NCBI GenBank assembly: GCA_018658605.1
Contig: JABHUV010000072.1
Span: 1-24,573, forward strand
Direction: 5' to 3'
Source: Planctomycetaceae bacterium
GTDB taxonomy: Bacteria; Planctomycetota; Planctomycetia; Pirellulales; Pirellulaceae
DNA: 24,573 nt
Made by a program: the position numbers and the translations under genes. Below are positions 17,235 through 24,573 of the stretch, piece after piece; position 1 is the stretch's first letter, and each line of letters starts with the position of its first letter. The notes beneath the pieces are model-generated. The model made no database searches and was not told the origin of the DNA. It was given only the letters and a program-made list of their open reading frames with translations.

Positions 17235-18320
17235 TTAGTTATTTTTCCATTCTTCACCAAGTGGTCCACCATCTCGGCGGTCACCAAGGCGATTGTAGGT
17301 CACGTAGTCGATGTTTTCGCTCAAGAATTGAACGCTACCGTCGACTAGGACGAATTGAGCTCCACCTTTGTGTTGCGACTTGAAAGCATTGGAAGTAGAC
17401 CAATTCTTAAAGTGCGAACAACTACGAGGATTTAACGGTGGGTTGTGATTACCCCACGAGAAACCAGGGTCGCCAATACCCACTACTGGGAAGTTAATCG
17501 GTCCCACGGTCATCACCCACGTCGCGTTGTAATGCAACCAACCGTTGTGATAATGGTCCGATTTATGTGGCAACATTTCACCTGCCATGATGACTTGGCT
17601 TTCACCATCGGTCACATCACGGAAGCGAGCGGCCCAAGGACCACGCAAGAAAACACCCGAAGCCCTAAAGCCACGTCCGTCATTACCATGGTTCGGAGGT
17701 CCAGTTTGAAAGATGTTACCCGGATAATTCGGACAGATGTTATTCCACGAGTTACTCTTTTGTGCGCCCATGCTATAACCGTAACAACTAACGGTTGCAT
17801 CGCGGTCATACCAACTTCGCTGAACATAAGGATCAACATTGGCCGAAGGGCAAATAAAAGTTGGAATCAACTCACTTCGCACAGCTTTTCCATTAGGAGA
17901 AATTGCCCAGTCAGTTTCAAACCGTGCCCAGTTGTTGTAAGACCCGCCAAATGGGGCAATACTACGATTCTTAACACCAGAAATAACCATATTCAACTGA
18001 TGGTATAGTGGATCCTGTTCGATAAAAGGAAGCAACTTAGCAAATACTCCACCCTTACTACTGCCAACCCAAGTTTGTCCGTTATTGGACGTTCTACCCC
18101 AGAAGTGAATGCCATTATGTGGCAAAGAATTGTAGGTATTGTGATAAGTTCGCATTGCGAGGCCAATCTGCTTTAGATTGTTACTACACGACATTTTTCG
18201 TGCTGCTTCGCGCGCCGCAGATACTGCAGGCAACAACAACGCTACGAGGATACCGATAATCGCAATCACGACCAACAATTCCACGAGCGTGAAGGCGTTT
18301 CGCCTGTTTAAACGTTTCAT
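17235..18320 (-). CDS. DUF1559 prepilin-like protein (type II secretion / pseudopilin N-terminus)
   Basis: A 361-residue planctomycete-type protein with a prepilin N-terminal methylation site. After the basic leader MKRLNRRNA comes FTLVELLVVIAIIGILVALL, with E5 of the mature form present; the residue before the cleavage site is alanine instead of glycine. The DUF1559 body starts at CSNNLKQIGLAMRTYHNTY. Near the C-terminus the HKGGAQFVLVDG stretch gives the H-x9-DG signature. Large families of these proteins occur in each planctomycete genome and probably form surface fibres or secretion parts; the particular role is unknown. GGAG lies 8 bases before the ATG, and the gene has its own terminator, so it is probably a single-gene unit. 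Confidence 0.95.
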   Translation of the reverse strand: MKRLNRRNAFTLVELLVVIAIIGILVALLLPAVSAAREAARKMSCSNNLKQIGLAMRTYHNTYNSLPHNGIHFWGRTSNNGQTWVGSSKGGVFAKLLPFIEQDPLYHQLNMVISGVKNRSIAPFGGSYNNWARFETDWAISPNGKAVRSELIPTFICPSANVDPYVQRSWYDRDATVSCYGYSMGAQKSNSWNNICPNYPGNIFQTGPPNHGNDGRGFRASGVFLRGPWAARFRDVTDGESQVIMAGEMLPHKSDHYHNGWLHYNATWVMTVGPINFPVVGIGDPGFSWGNHNPPLNPRSCSHFKNWSTSNAFKSQHKGGAQFVLVDGSVQFLSENIDYVTYNRLGDRRDGGPLGEEWKNN

Positions 18321-18328
18321 TACATAGT

Positions 18329-18332
18329 CTCC
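18329..18332 (-). promoter_or_regulatory. Ribosome binding site of the DUF1559 gene
   Basis: GGAG on the minus strand, 8 bases before the ATG at 18320. One of the few clear Shine-Dalgarno sites in the window; the leader upstream is unusually AT-rich (A9 run and a TA dinucleotide stretch at 18344-18356). Confidence 0.6.
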
Positions 18333-18455
18333 GAAAAAAAAATTATATATATATATGCGATTTCAGATTCGAACAACACTGAAAACCCATCAAGTTATTT
18401 ATATATACAATATGTGAATAAAGCGAGTGTTTTTTTTGCTTTCGCCTTAAAATCC

Positions 18456-18472
18456 TTGACATTCATTGTCAA
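18456..18472 (-). terminator. Possible weak terminator of the C45 peptidase-like gene
   Basis: TTGACA (18456-18461) and TGTCAA (18467-18472) form a 6-bp stem with a 5-base loop, overlapping the stop codon at 18469. On the minus strand only GGATTTT follows, so the U-run is short. Confidence 0.3.
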
Positions 18473-19593
18473 TAGTCGAGTAATTCATACAACTCGAACC
18501 TATTTTCACAGGGATTTCCTCGTGACACATACATCTCACGGGCAGTGGGGTCCATGACGATCGAGAATACTGTACTCCAAAATCCGTGTTTATCCGCATT
18601 TGGATGCCTACAAATCGACTGTGGGTAATTATCGTGATCCGCTAACAATAACTGGATTTGTTGAACTGTCAATTTTCGCTCAGGCCCCACTTCGGACAAC
18701 AATTGCGTCATCCGCTGTAACCTTGGAACCGATTGAATCAATTCCGGATATTCATCATTGATCAACGTACGATCCGGACACAAGCAGTGGTTGGTGTGTA
18801 CCAACAGCGATTCGTCGGTCAATAATTTAACTTCATCAATATATCCTTCCACATTTGCAGGTCCGTCAGGAGTCGTCATCATAATGTTGACAGGGATGGC
18901 GCGGTGCGCTGATGCGAGCACATCCACCGCTGATACTAATGACGTTTGCTCAAACATCGTGCGCAACGAAAAATAATGCGGTACGCCAACATCTCGAGAT
19001 GGCGCTGGCAGCGTATTTACGCAAGCGGCTAGGCCAGCCGTGTTCATACCGATATAGGAGATCAGCCCGGCTTGAGTGACACTTATGTAGGCGGGAGCGG
19101 CATCCGGTTGACGCGTTAATACCAAGGTAAATGGATCCAATGCAGAATCCGCATCCCAGTTCTGAGCTACGATCCCTCTTCCGGATTGCATCGAACTGGC
19201 CCCAATCGACAATGCCGTGCATCCTTGTAGACCATTGACGCCCTGCGCCGTCGCATTACTGAATTGGTTGCGAACTTGCAGCAGCATCAAATTTTCGATC
19301 GAGACAACACTCGCTTCAGCCAATCCATGCAGTTCTTCGACAAGGTGCGGTGCAAATTGGCTCACATGCGTTAGCGATTCATGGCTAATTCGCGCGGCAG
19401 TGTCGCGATCAATGGAAACCGTTTTATTGATGGAATAGAGAGCCTCATCACAAAACCCTCGCACCAGATCACCGACTGCATCCCCAATTTGCCGTCCCAT
19501 ATCACGGGGCGTGCCGCGAACTGTCAATTCTGGATAGCGACTTGCGGCCGAAACTAAATCAGACATAACTTCGTGACTCCCCATAGAGGTCAT
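18469..19593 (-). CDS. C45 peptidase / acyl-CoA:6-aminopenicillanic acid acyltransferase-like protein
   Basis: Ntn-hydrolase of the AAT/C45 family (PF03417). C125 in LQGCTALSI is the expected self-cleavage site and N-terminal nucleophile, so a propeptide of about 124 residues would be removed. The AQNWDAD block (145-151) follows at the usual distance and GMNTAGLAACVN further on. NHCLCPDR and the RRHPxxDKHGFWSTVFS-like stretch near the end also fit. Members cleave or form amide bonds on small acylated amines or amino acids; the natural substrate here is unknown. There is no signal peptide. The ATGs at 19584 and 19566 are alternative starts. It may follow the radical SAM gene in one transcript (gap about 140 bases). 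Confidence 0.85.
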   Translation of the reverse strand: MTSMGSHEVMSDLVSAASRYPELTVRGTPRDMGRQIGDAVGDLVRGFCDEALYSINKTVSIDRDTAARISHESLTHVSQFAPHLVEELHGLAEASVVSIENLMLLQVRNQFSNATAQGVNGLQGCTALSIGASSMQSGRGIVAQNWDADSALDPFTLVLTRQPDAAPAYISVTQAGLISYIGMNTAGLAACVNTLPAPSRDVGVPHYFSLRTMFEQTSLVSAVDVLASAHRAIPVNIMMTTPDGPANVEGYIDEVKLLTDESLLVHTNHCLCPDRTLINDEYPELIQSVPRLQRMTQLLSEVGPERKLTVQQIQLLLADHDNYPQSICRHPNADKHGFWSTVFSIVMDPTAREMYVSRGNPCENRFELYELLDY

Positions 19594-19733
19594 TCGGGGG
19601 TATTAAATATATCATTCGCGGAAACTTGAACCTGAAAACCGATCTCGATTACAAAACGTTTCCACAGAGGCCGAAGCCATTGGAGCATTGTAATACTATT
19701 ACCCACAGCATTACAAACAAAAAATGGAACCCT

Positions 19734-20705
19734 CTACCCAACCTCAACATCAACGGCGGCACCTTGCCACGTATCTCTTTTTTCCATCTCGGCAGCGATA
19801 GCATCTCGAACTGCCGGTTTATCTTGGCACCACTGGGGCGCCACAAAATAGTCTGCCGGCGCGTCCCCGCTGACCCGTTCAACAACCACCTCCGGCGGCG
19901 TCAACTCAAGAAACTCAACCACTGCTCGCACATATTTCTCTCGGTCAAGCATCGCAACCTCACCACGCTCGAGTTGCTCGGCGAGCTCTGTGTTTTTGAC
20001 GGCGTATAGATTATGTATTTTGATCGCATCCACTTGGACTCGCGCCAACTCTCGTGCGGTTTCCAACATATCTTCATGGCTTTCCCCAGGCAATCCGAGG
20101 ATTACATGAGCGCAGATTTCAAAGCCACGATTCTTACTACGGTGCATCGCATCAAGGAACGCATCATGATGATGGCCGCGATTCATCCAATCCAGCGATC
20201 GGTCATGCATCGTTTGCATGCCATATTCAACACTTAAGTACGTTTTCTCAGCGACTTCATCAAGCAAGTCGAGCACGTCATCAGCCACGCAATCTGGCCG
20301 AGTTCCGATCGCCATACCAACAACTTGCGGATGTAACAGCGGAGCGTTATACAAGGAACGCAGTTTTTCAACGGGCGCGTACGTATTGGTGGCAGGTTGA
20401 AAATAGGCGATGAATTGGTTGACATTATAGAAGGCTTGCAGACGAGTGATTCCAACTTCAAGTTGGTCCATGATATCTTGCCGGGGAATCCGGCGACTTG
20501 GGCTAAAACTCCGGTTATCACAAAACGTGCAACCCCCAGTGGTCACGGAACCATCAACATTAGGACATGTAAATCCAGCGTCTAAACTGACTTTCTGGAC
20601 CCGCTCGCCAAAAACACCCCTAAAATGGTGGTTCAAAGTGTGATATCTGAGCCCAGCATCGCGCCAATTCGGCGTTGGGCGTTTACCAATGTCCGCGTTG
20701 TTCAT
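19734..20705 (-). CDS. TIGR01212-family radical SAM protein (YhcC-like)
   Basis: Cytoplasmic iron-sulfur enzyme of the radical SAM superfamily. The cluster cysteines are C63, C75 and C78 (numbering from a TTG at 20753) in FTCPNVDGSVTTGGCTFC, the elongated C-x11-C-x2-C spacing that marks the TIGR01212/YhcC group. Then come IAYFQPATNTY, VGMAIGTRPDC, LSVEYGMQTMHDRSLDWMNRGH and HVILGLPGES, all typical. I take the ATG at 20705 as start (323 residues), since upstream residues look non-conserved. The biological reaction of this group is not firmly established to my knowledge. The tail (residues after about 310) is short and acidic. Confidence 0.92.
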   Translation of the reverse strand: MNNADIGKRPTPNWRDAGLRYHTLNHHFRGVFGERVQKVSLDAGFTCPNVDGSVTTGGCTFCDNRSFSPSRRIPRQDIMDQLEVGITRLQAFYNVNQFIAYFQPATNTYAPVEKLRSLYNAPLLHPQVVGMAIGTRPDCVADDVLDLLDEVAEKTYLSVEYGMQTMHDRSLDWMNRGHHHDAFLDAMHRSKNRGFEICAHVILGLPGESHEDMLETARELARVQVDAIKIHNLYAVKNTELAEQLERGEVAMLDREKYVRAVVEFLELTPPEVVVERVSGDAPADYFVAPQWCQDKPAVRDAIAAEMEKRDTWQGAAVDVEVG

Positions 20706-20753
20706 AGAACAAAAAATCCGTATTTGTTGGTGCTTTACCAAAAACAATTTCAA

Positions 20754-20984
20754 TTAGGATTTGACGAATTCCCGTTGCGTCATAAAATAGCAGGTACGTT
20801 TAACAGTCATAACCACATTAACCGAACATTTTGAATATTGAAAGTCGTACTATCGGCCAGTATCGGTTTATATGTTTAAGCGACCCAATCAAATATCCGA
20901 TAAATTTTTATACAACGCGCCCTCAACCAATCACCATTTTAAACCTCAATTGATAACACGGCAACGACAAATTGGTAACCTAAC
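20754..20984. other. Intergenic region between divergent radical SAM and FHA genes
   Basis: About 230-280 AT-rich bases that should contain two divergent promoters. I see no clear -35/-10 pair, hairpin, RNA gene or additional reading frame. Confidence 0.4.
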
Positions 20985-21455
20985 ATGAGTAAGTACGGAC
21001 ACCTTGAACCAATCGGCGGCGGGGACTCTATTCCGCTGCTAGATAACACGCTACTCGTTGGGCGGCGTGAGAGCTGCGACATCGTGTTGCGATTCAAGAA
21101 TGTTTCCGCACACCATTGCCAACTATACATCAACAAGGGTTACTGGTTCGCGCGCGATTTGAATAGTCGCAACGGGACTCGCGTCGAGGGCGTCCGCATC
21201 AACACCAAACGACTAGACCCTGGATGCAGTATTCAATTTGCCAAACATATTTACACGATGGATTACGATCCGGCTGATTTAGGTGCAACAGGGCCACCTC
21301 CAGCTGATGATGATGCAGTACGGACTGTATTGGGCCGCAGTCTCTTGAGCCGGGCTGGGCTCGAACGTCGGGAGCATTCCACCGACCACAAACGACGCTA
21401 CGACCCCACGAACAACGACGCTGGACAAATCCAAGATCCCAACAAGCCTCTGTAA
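20985..21455 (+). CDS. FHA-domain protein
   Basis: A 156-residue cytoplasmic protein with one forkhead-associated domain, which binds phosphothreonine peptides. The key residues are visible: LLVGRRESCDIVL (G26, R27), NVSAHHCQL (S41, H44) and DLNSRNGTRVEGVRI (N63, G64). The domain is preceded by MSKYGHLEPIGGGDSIPLL and ends near residue 95. The rest is hydrophilic, probably disordered, with many prolines, aspartates and arginines. It is a common planctomycete form, likely paired with Ser/Thr kinases elsewhere. Single gene on the plus strand, convergent with the sulfatase. Confidence 0.92.
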   Translation: MSKYGHLEPIGGGDSIPLLDNTLLVGRRESCDIVLRFKNVSAHHCQLYINKGYWFARDLNSRNGTRVEGVRINTKRLDPGCSIQFAKHIYTMDYDPADLGATGPPPADDDAVRTVLGRSLLSRAGLERREHSTDHKRRYDPTNNDAGQIQDPNKPL

Positions 21456-21641
21456 ATTAGCCGCAGCGGAGAATCGCCTCTTTGTCACGGCGGCGTTTGC
21501 ACTCACTTCTGCCGCGACCTCAATAATATCGCCACATACATCGCCCTTTGCAAACCTTCTCTCTGCAACAACTACCGCGCGACACACAAAACTCGACCGT
21601 ACTAACGCTTGGGGCAACTCCCACAGGAAGTCGCGTTACAT
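21456..21641. other. Gap between FHA gene and displaced sulfatase C-terminus
   Basis: About 185 bases between convergent genes. No gene, clear terminator or repeat seen. Confidence 0.35.
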
Positions 21642-22044
21642 TCAGCGTTGGAATAGTAGAGTCGGTCCTAGGGGTATTCGATAACGCGAGTATGAATGAT
21701 GCAGGTCTTCGAAGGCCGGCAGGCTCGGGGCATTGGTTACATCTTGGTTTCGAACCAGCAGACTGCGACGCACAACGATGTCCGGATGGACTAGCGGTGA
21801 AAGACCGTCAAAGCTGGCTGGGTCGCGAAAACGATCTCCGTCGGCAACCGCCGTCGACATCAATAAAACGTAAGTGGCGTTCTGCTGAAGGCGAACAGGC
21901 TGGTTCAAACGAATGTAGCGAAATGAGTCGCGATACTCTCCGGCATCTTCTGGCGATACCTGACAGTTGGCGATCTCAATCTGTCCGTCTGTTTCGACGC
22001 GGAGAAGTCGCAGAACGTGATTCGCAACAATCCGGGCGTTTTTT
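21642..22044 (-). pseudogene. Displaced C-terminal segment of the sulfatase (frame +1)
   Basis: From the A6 run (22044-22039) to a stop at 21642, this frame reads NARIVANHVLRLLRVETDG, then GEYRDSFRYIRLNQPVRL, DGDRFRDPASFDGLSPLV and IPLGPTLLF, which looks like the C-terminal beta domain of a sulfatase. The sulfatase frame itself ends in about 20 arginine/serine-rich residues without family character. Removing one A from the run joins the two into a 754-residue protein. So this is probably not a separate gene but the true end of the sulfatase, cut off by a 1-base insertion, real or from sequencing. Confidence 0.7.
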
Positions 22045-23907
22045 ATTAGGAGCCAGCTGCGTGGAAGGTTGGTCGCGGTCCCGCTCAGTCGGGACCGATC
22101 GGGCACCGCGGATGGAAGCGTCTTTGTCAGGCGCGTCGAACATGCCAAGGTGAGTGACTAGCTTTTCACCGCTCCCTTTTTGCAACTGAAATTCAAACCC
22201 AATTTCTCCAGTGACGTCGTTTCGCTGGTTATGCCAACCTGGATGAACGATCATTTCTGGACCGGCTGGTAGATTCAATTCCCGCGCGTAGCCACGGTTG
22301 TGGATTTGCTGAAGTGTTGCTGCCAATTCACGGGCAGCATGATTAGAGGGGTCGTTGGAAGTATTACCGTCTTCATAAAGGTTCTCATTCAGGTCATAGA
22401 AGACCGTCGGAATGGAAGCACCGCGCGATCCCCCTGACGCCCAGGGCATTGCCAGTCCGCCGTCCACGATGAGCTTATGTGATCCCTGCCGGATTGCCAA
22501 CGTGTCGTTGAGGTAGGGTGGTCCCAGATGGCAGAAGAAAATTCGCGGGCGTGTGTCAGGCACTTCGGGAGTTCCCGTCCAATACGCGAATACGTCGTGA
22601 CTGTCCTGCGCTTCCTCCGGTGCGAGTGAGTGTCCGATAACACGCGCGAGCGTCGCATAGAGATCGGTCAACGATACAATCGAGTGGTTCAGTTTTCCGG
22701 CCTCAAGCACTGCGGGCCATGAAACCATGAAGGGAACTCGAATACCGCCTTCCCAGAGTTTTGCTTTTTTGCCGCGCAGACCACCGCTTTCCTGATTGCG
22801 GCCCAAGTTGTCGCCGGTATTCGACCCATTGTCGCTGGTGAAGATGACGAGCGTGTTTTCAATCAATTTATGACCGCGCCAGCGAGGATCGTCGGTTGCT
22901 TTGAGCTTCTCCAAAAGCTTGCCAAAAACGACGTCGTTTTCCAGAACCATGTCCTCTCTAGCACCCGCCACCACGTTATCAGAGTAACGACTCTGCCCTT
23001 TGATCGGCGTTTCAGCGATCTCATCAGGAACGGCATAGTCTCCGTCTGGATGCCGTTGAAAATGATTCGCGTTGGGCACGTAGTACAGAAAAAACGGTTC
23101 GTCAGGTTTCGCTGACTGGCGATCGATAAACGCCTCAGCTTCACGTAGGTAAAGTGGACCCAGATTGCGGAGGTCCCAATCGGGTGCGGCGAGGATGCGT
23201 CCTTCGCGTTTCTTCATGCCGATCAGCCGCATGCGACTGCGATCGGTGAAGGTGAAGTGATCGTTGCGAATTAGGACGCGTGGCTCCGTGTCGAGCGGGT
23301 CTTCAGTATTTCCGGGCACGCCAAAGTATTCATCGAAACCATGATGCGTCGGACCGTCGAGCAGCGACTTTGTGAAGTCCACATCTTGAAAGTAAAAATC
23401 GTCGGCAGGATTACCATCACCGTCATCGAATGACATGCCAACGTGGTACTTGCCAATGCCAGCTGTACGATAACCGTTCTCCTGCAGCATTTCAGGCATC
23501 GTTGTTAGCGCCCGCTGAATCATCGGAGTATTGGGGCCGTGAGGCAACCAACCTTGATTCTTCAGGTACGATCGATGTGCAAATCGTCCAGTCAGCAGCG
23601 AATAGCGAGTTGAACTGCACATTGATGCCGGCGCGTATCCATCCGTAAATACTATCGAGGAGCGAGCAAACTTCTCGATATTCGGAGTATGTAGGGTCCG
23701 TGCGATTGGGGGTGTATTGTGACTGAGGCGAACTCCAAGATAGGCACTTGTGTCTCCCAGACCCATGTCGTCAGCCATCATGATGATGATATTCGGCTTC
23801 GAGGGGCGTTCGGCTGCTTGAAGCTGGCCAATAGAGCATGGCAATAGAACAGCCGCCACAAAAGATACAACGAAGCAGAGAAGGGCGGTGTGGTATCGAC
23901 GTTTCAT
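21976..23907 (-). CDS. Exported formylglycine-dependent sulfatase (C-terminus frameshifted)
   Basis: Arylsulfatase-type enzyme that would remove sulfate esters, probably from polysaccharides outside the cytoplasm. A signal peptide ends near GQLQAAERP. NIIIMMADDMGLGD provides the metal-binding DD (46-47). CSSTRYSLLTGR (97-108) has the C-x-S/P-x-R motif in which C97 becomes formylglycine. GIGKYHVG carries K153 and H155, and FTSDNG (D359, N360) supplies further metal ligands. The frame ends at residue 643, but the last 20 or so residues (after K623) look wrong; the expected C-terminus continues in the next frame (to 21642). The start overlaps the coiled-coil gene upstream by ATGA, so the two are translationally coupled. 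GC is higher than in most of the window. Maturation needs a sulfatase-modifying enzyme encoded elsewhere. Confidence 0.92.
   Translation of the reverse strand: MKRRYHTALLCFVVSFVAAVLLPCSIGQLQAAERPSKPNIIIMMADDMGLGDTSAYLGVRLSHNTPPIARTLHTPNIEKFARSSIVFTDGYAPASMCSSTRYSLLTGRFAHRSYLKNQGWLPHGPNTPMIQRALTTMPEMLQENGYRTAGIGKYHVGMSFDDGDGNPADDFYFQDVDFTKSLLDGPTHHGFDEYFGVPGNTEDPLDTEPRVLIRNDHFTFTDRSRMRLIGMKKREGRILAAPDWDLRNLGPLYLREAEAFIDRQSAKPDEPFFLYYVPNANHFQRHPDGDYAVPDEIAETPIKGQSRYSDNVVAGAREDMVLENDVVFGKLLEKLKATDDPRWRGHKLIENTLVIFTSDNGSNTGDNLGRNQESGGLRGKKAKLWEGGIRVPFMVSWPAVLEAGKLNHSIVSLTDLYATLARVIGHSLAPEEAQDSHDVFAYWTGTPEVPDTRPRIFFCHLGPPYLNDTLAIRQGSHKLIVDGGLAMPWASGGSRGASIPTVFYDLNENLYEDGNTSNDPSNHAARELAATLQQIHNRGYARELNLPAGPEMIVHPGWHNQRNDVTGEIGFEFQLQKGSGEKLVTHLGMFDAPDKDASIRGARSVPTERDRDQPSTQLAPNKKRPDCCESRSATSPRRNRRTD
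22039..22044 (-). other. A6 run, probable frameshift site in the sulfatase
   Basis: CCT AAT AAA AAA CGC on the minus strand. Deleting one A gives N-K-N-A-R-I-V and restores the downstream frame. The shift required is +1 (or -2), so the AAAAAAC heptamer here is not acting as a classical -1 slippery site. Confidence 0.55.
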
Positions 23908-24573
23908 TTCGCCCCCGATGACTTGAGAGAGTCCAAGTAAGCTTTGGCTTCAGTTGCAAGCTGGATCAGGTTGGGAGCCGCCTTTTCCTCGTAAGCTTTA
24001 ATGGACTTGCCGGCATCAACGACCGCTCTGTTTCTATCCTGAAAATCAGGATCGTCGTTAAGGGATTTACGGATAGCGTTGCGATTTTCGACAGCAGCGT
24101 CAACGCTCTCGAAGGCTTCGGGGAAGCGGGCTTCGAGGGCGGCCTGGCGCCTCGCAGTTTTTTCGACGAGGGCGGCAAGTTGTTTGTCACCCGTCGCTTC
24201 GAGTTGGGCGCGGATCTGGCCGAGTTCGGAAACGTATCGTTGTTTTGCGACCCCATCCTCTTTGAGACGGGCGATTTCGGGCCTAGTGGAGAGGACGTAA
24301 GCATCTTCAGCACGGGAAGCTCTGTGGACCTCCATTTCCATCGCTTTGAACTCAGATTCGCTGGCCTTGAGTTGTTGTTTCTTCTTCGCTATGAGTTTGC
24401 CGATTTGTTTGTGGGTGGTGAATGCCTCCGCATAATCCACGTGAAGAGCAGCTTGGAGCTTATCCCGTTTTGCCACGAGGGCGCGGTAGGCTTGATCCCC
24501 CAGAGTAAGACGTGATTTAAGATTCATATACTCGAGTTTATAACGCTCAGCGGGGTCACGCTTGACGGGATCG
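23904..24573 (-). CDS. Coiled-coil protein of unknown function (partial, N-terminus beyond right edge)
   Basis: I do not recognise a family. The frame has an ATG at 24527 (207 residues), but it stays open to the right edge with protein-like sequence (DPVKRDPAERYKLEY just before that ATG), so the real gene probably starts outside the window. The visible part is almost all charged helix: many K/E/A/Q residues, long heptad-like stretches (KLIAKKKQQLKASESEFKAM) and few aromatics. No cysteines, motifs or membrane segments are visible. Its stop overlaps the sulfatase start (ATGA, 23904-23907). It may belong to a larger exported or DUF-type protein linked to sulfatase operons. Confidence 0.75.
   Translation of the reverse strand, partial: DPVKRDPAERYKLEYMNLKSRLTLGDQAYRALVAKRDKLQAALHVDYAEAFTTHKQIGKLIAKKKQQLKASESEFKAMEMEVHRASRAEDAYVLSTRPEIARLKEDGVAKQRYVSELGQIRAQLEATGDKQLAALVEKTARRQAALEARFPEAFESVDAAVENRNAIRKSLNDDPDFQDRNRAVVDAGKSIKAYEEKAAPNLIQLATEAKAYLDSLKSSGAK

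Noticed and set aside
17445..18008. 187-residue plus-strand reading frame
   Set aside because: Antisense shadow of the DUF1559 gene; composition (many T, R, H, I) is not protein-like.
18334..18356. A9 run and TA-dinucleotide stretch before DUF1559 as a mobile-element scar
   Set aside because: No inverted repeats or target duplications; simple AT-rich leader DNA is sufficient.
19688..19716. TTGTAAT/ATTACAA inverted repeat after the radical SAM gene as a terminator
   Set aside because: 15-base loop, AT-rich stem and no T-run in the transcribed direction.
22038..22044. Programmed -1 frameshift at AAAAAAC in the sulfatase
   Set aside because: The downstream frame is +1 (equal to -2) relative to the upstream one, so a -1 slip would give the wrong frame.
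21548..22153. 201-residue plus-strand reading frame
   Set aside because: It is antisense to the sulfatase C-terminus, rich in R/S/D without domain character, and the minus-strand frame has clear protein features.

Overview
The window looks like a chromosomal segment of a Planctomycetota bacterium, most likely of the Pirellulales type. The inference rests on families that are abundant in that phylum and co-occur here: three Tat-type DUF1501 proteins, one PSCyt1/DUF1549/DUF1553 cytochrome-like protein, a DUF1559 prepilin-like protein, a formylglycine-type sulfatase and several small zinc-ribbon membrane proteins. Most of the window has moderate GC; the sulfatase end (about 21.5 kb to the right edge) looks visibly richer in GC. 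No rRNA, tRNA, CRISPR array, transposase or integrase was seen.

Layout, left to right. (1) 1-4.1 kb, minus strand: a run transcribed as DUF1501, a zinc-dependent phospholipase C-like protein, phnX, then phnW (cut by the left edge). phnW and phnX form the classical 2-aminoethylphosphonate degradation route (to phosphonoacetaldehyde, then acetaldehyde and phosphate). An MFS transporter (4.2-5.6 kb, plus) diverges from this run. (2) 5.7-9.3 kb, minus: DUF4212 small subunit, sodium:solute symporter, serine beta-lactamase-like hydrolase and a zinc-ribbon membrane protein. (3) 9.6-10.1 kb, plus: a zinc-ribbon/TM2 protein with an exact 18-bp triplicate. (4) 10.1-14.9 kb, minus: an operon of a small exported protein, a diheme PSCyt1/DUF1549/DUF1553 protein and a DUF1501 protein. 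The first gene is interrupted by one in-frame TGA exactly where a CxxC motif would have its second cysteine, so it is a candidate CxxU selenoprotein or a nonsense allele. A TlpA-like thioredoxin lipoprotein diverges from it (plus), and a perfect 16-bp palindrome lies between them. (5) 15.6-20.7 kb, minus: a third DUF1501, a DUF1559 protein with a strong terminator, a C45/acyl-CoA:6-APA acyltransferase-like protein and a TIGR01212-type radical SAM protein. (6) 21.0-21.5 kb, plus: an FHA-domain protein. (7) 21.6 kb to the right edge, minus: a coiled-coil protein (cut by the edge) overlapping a secreted sulfatase by ATGA; the sulfatase C-terminus is displaced by a frameshift, probably at an A6 run.

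The two most interesting points are the TGA-containing CYR(TGA) redox protein with its diheme and TlpA-like neighbours, and the phosphonate cassette that adds a phospholipase C-like protein and an alkaline-phosphatase-superfamily (DUF1501) protein to phnWX. The second suggests, without proving, salvage of aminoethylphosphonate from phosphonolipids or other conjugates. All family names come from reading motifs in the translated sequence; no search was run.
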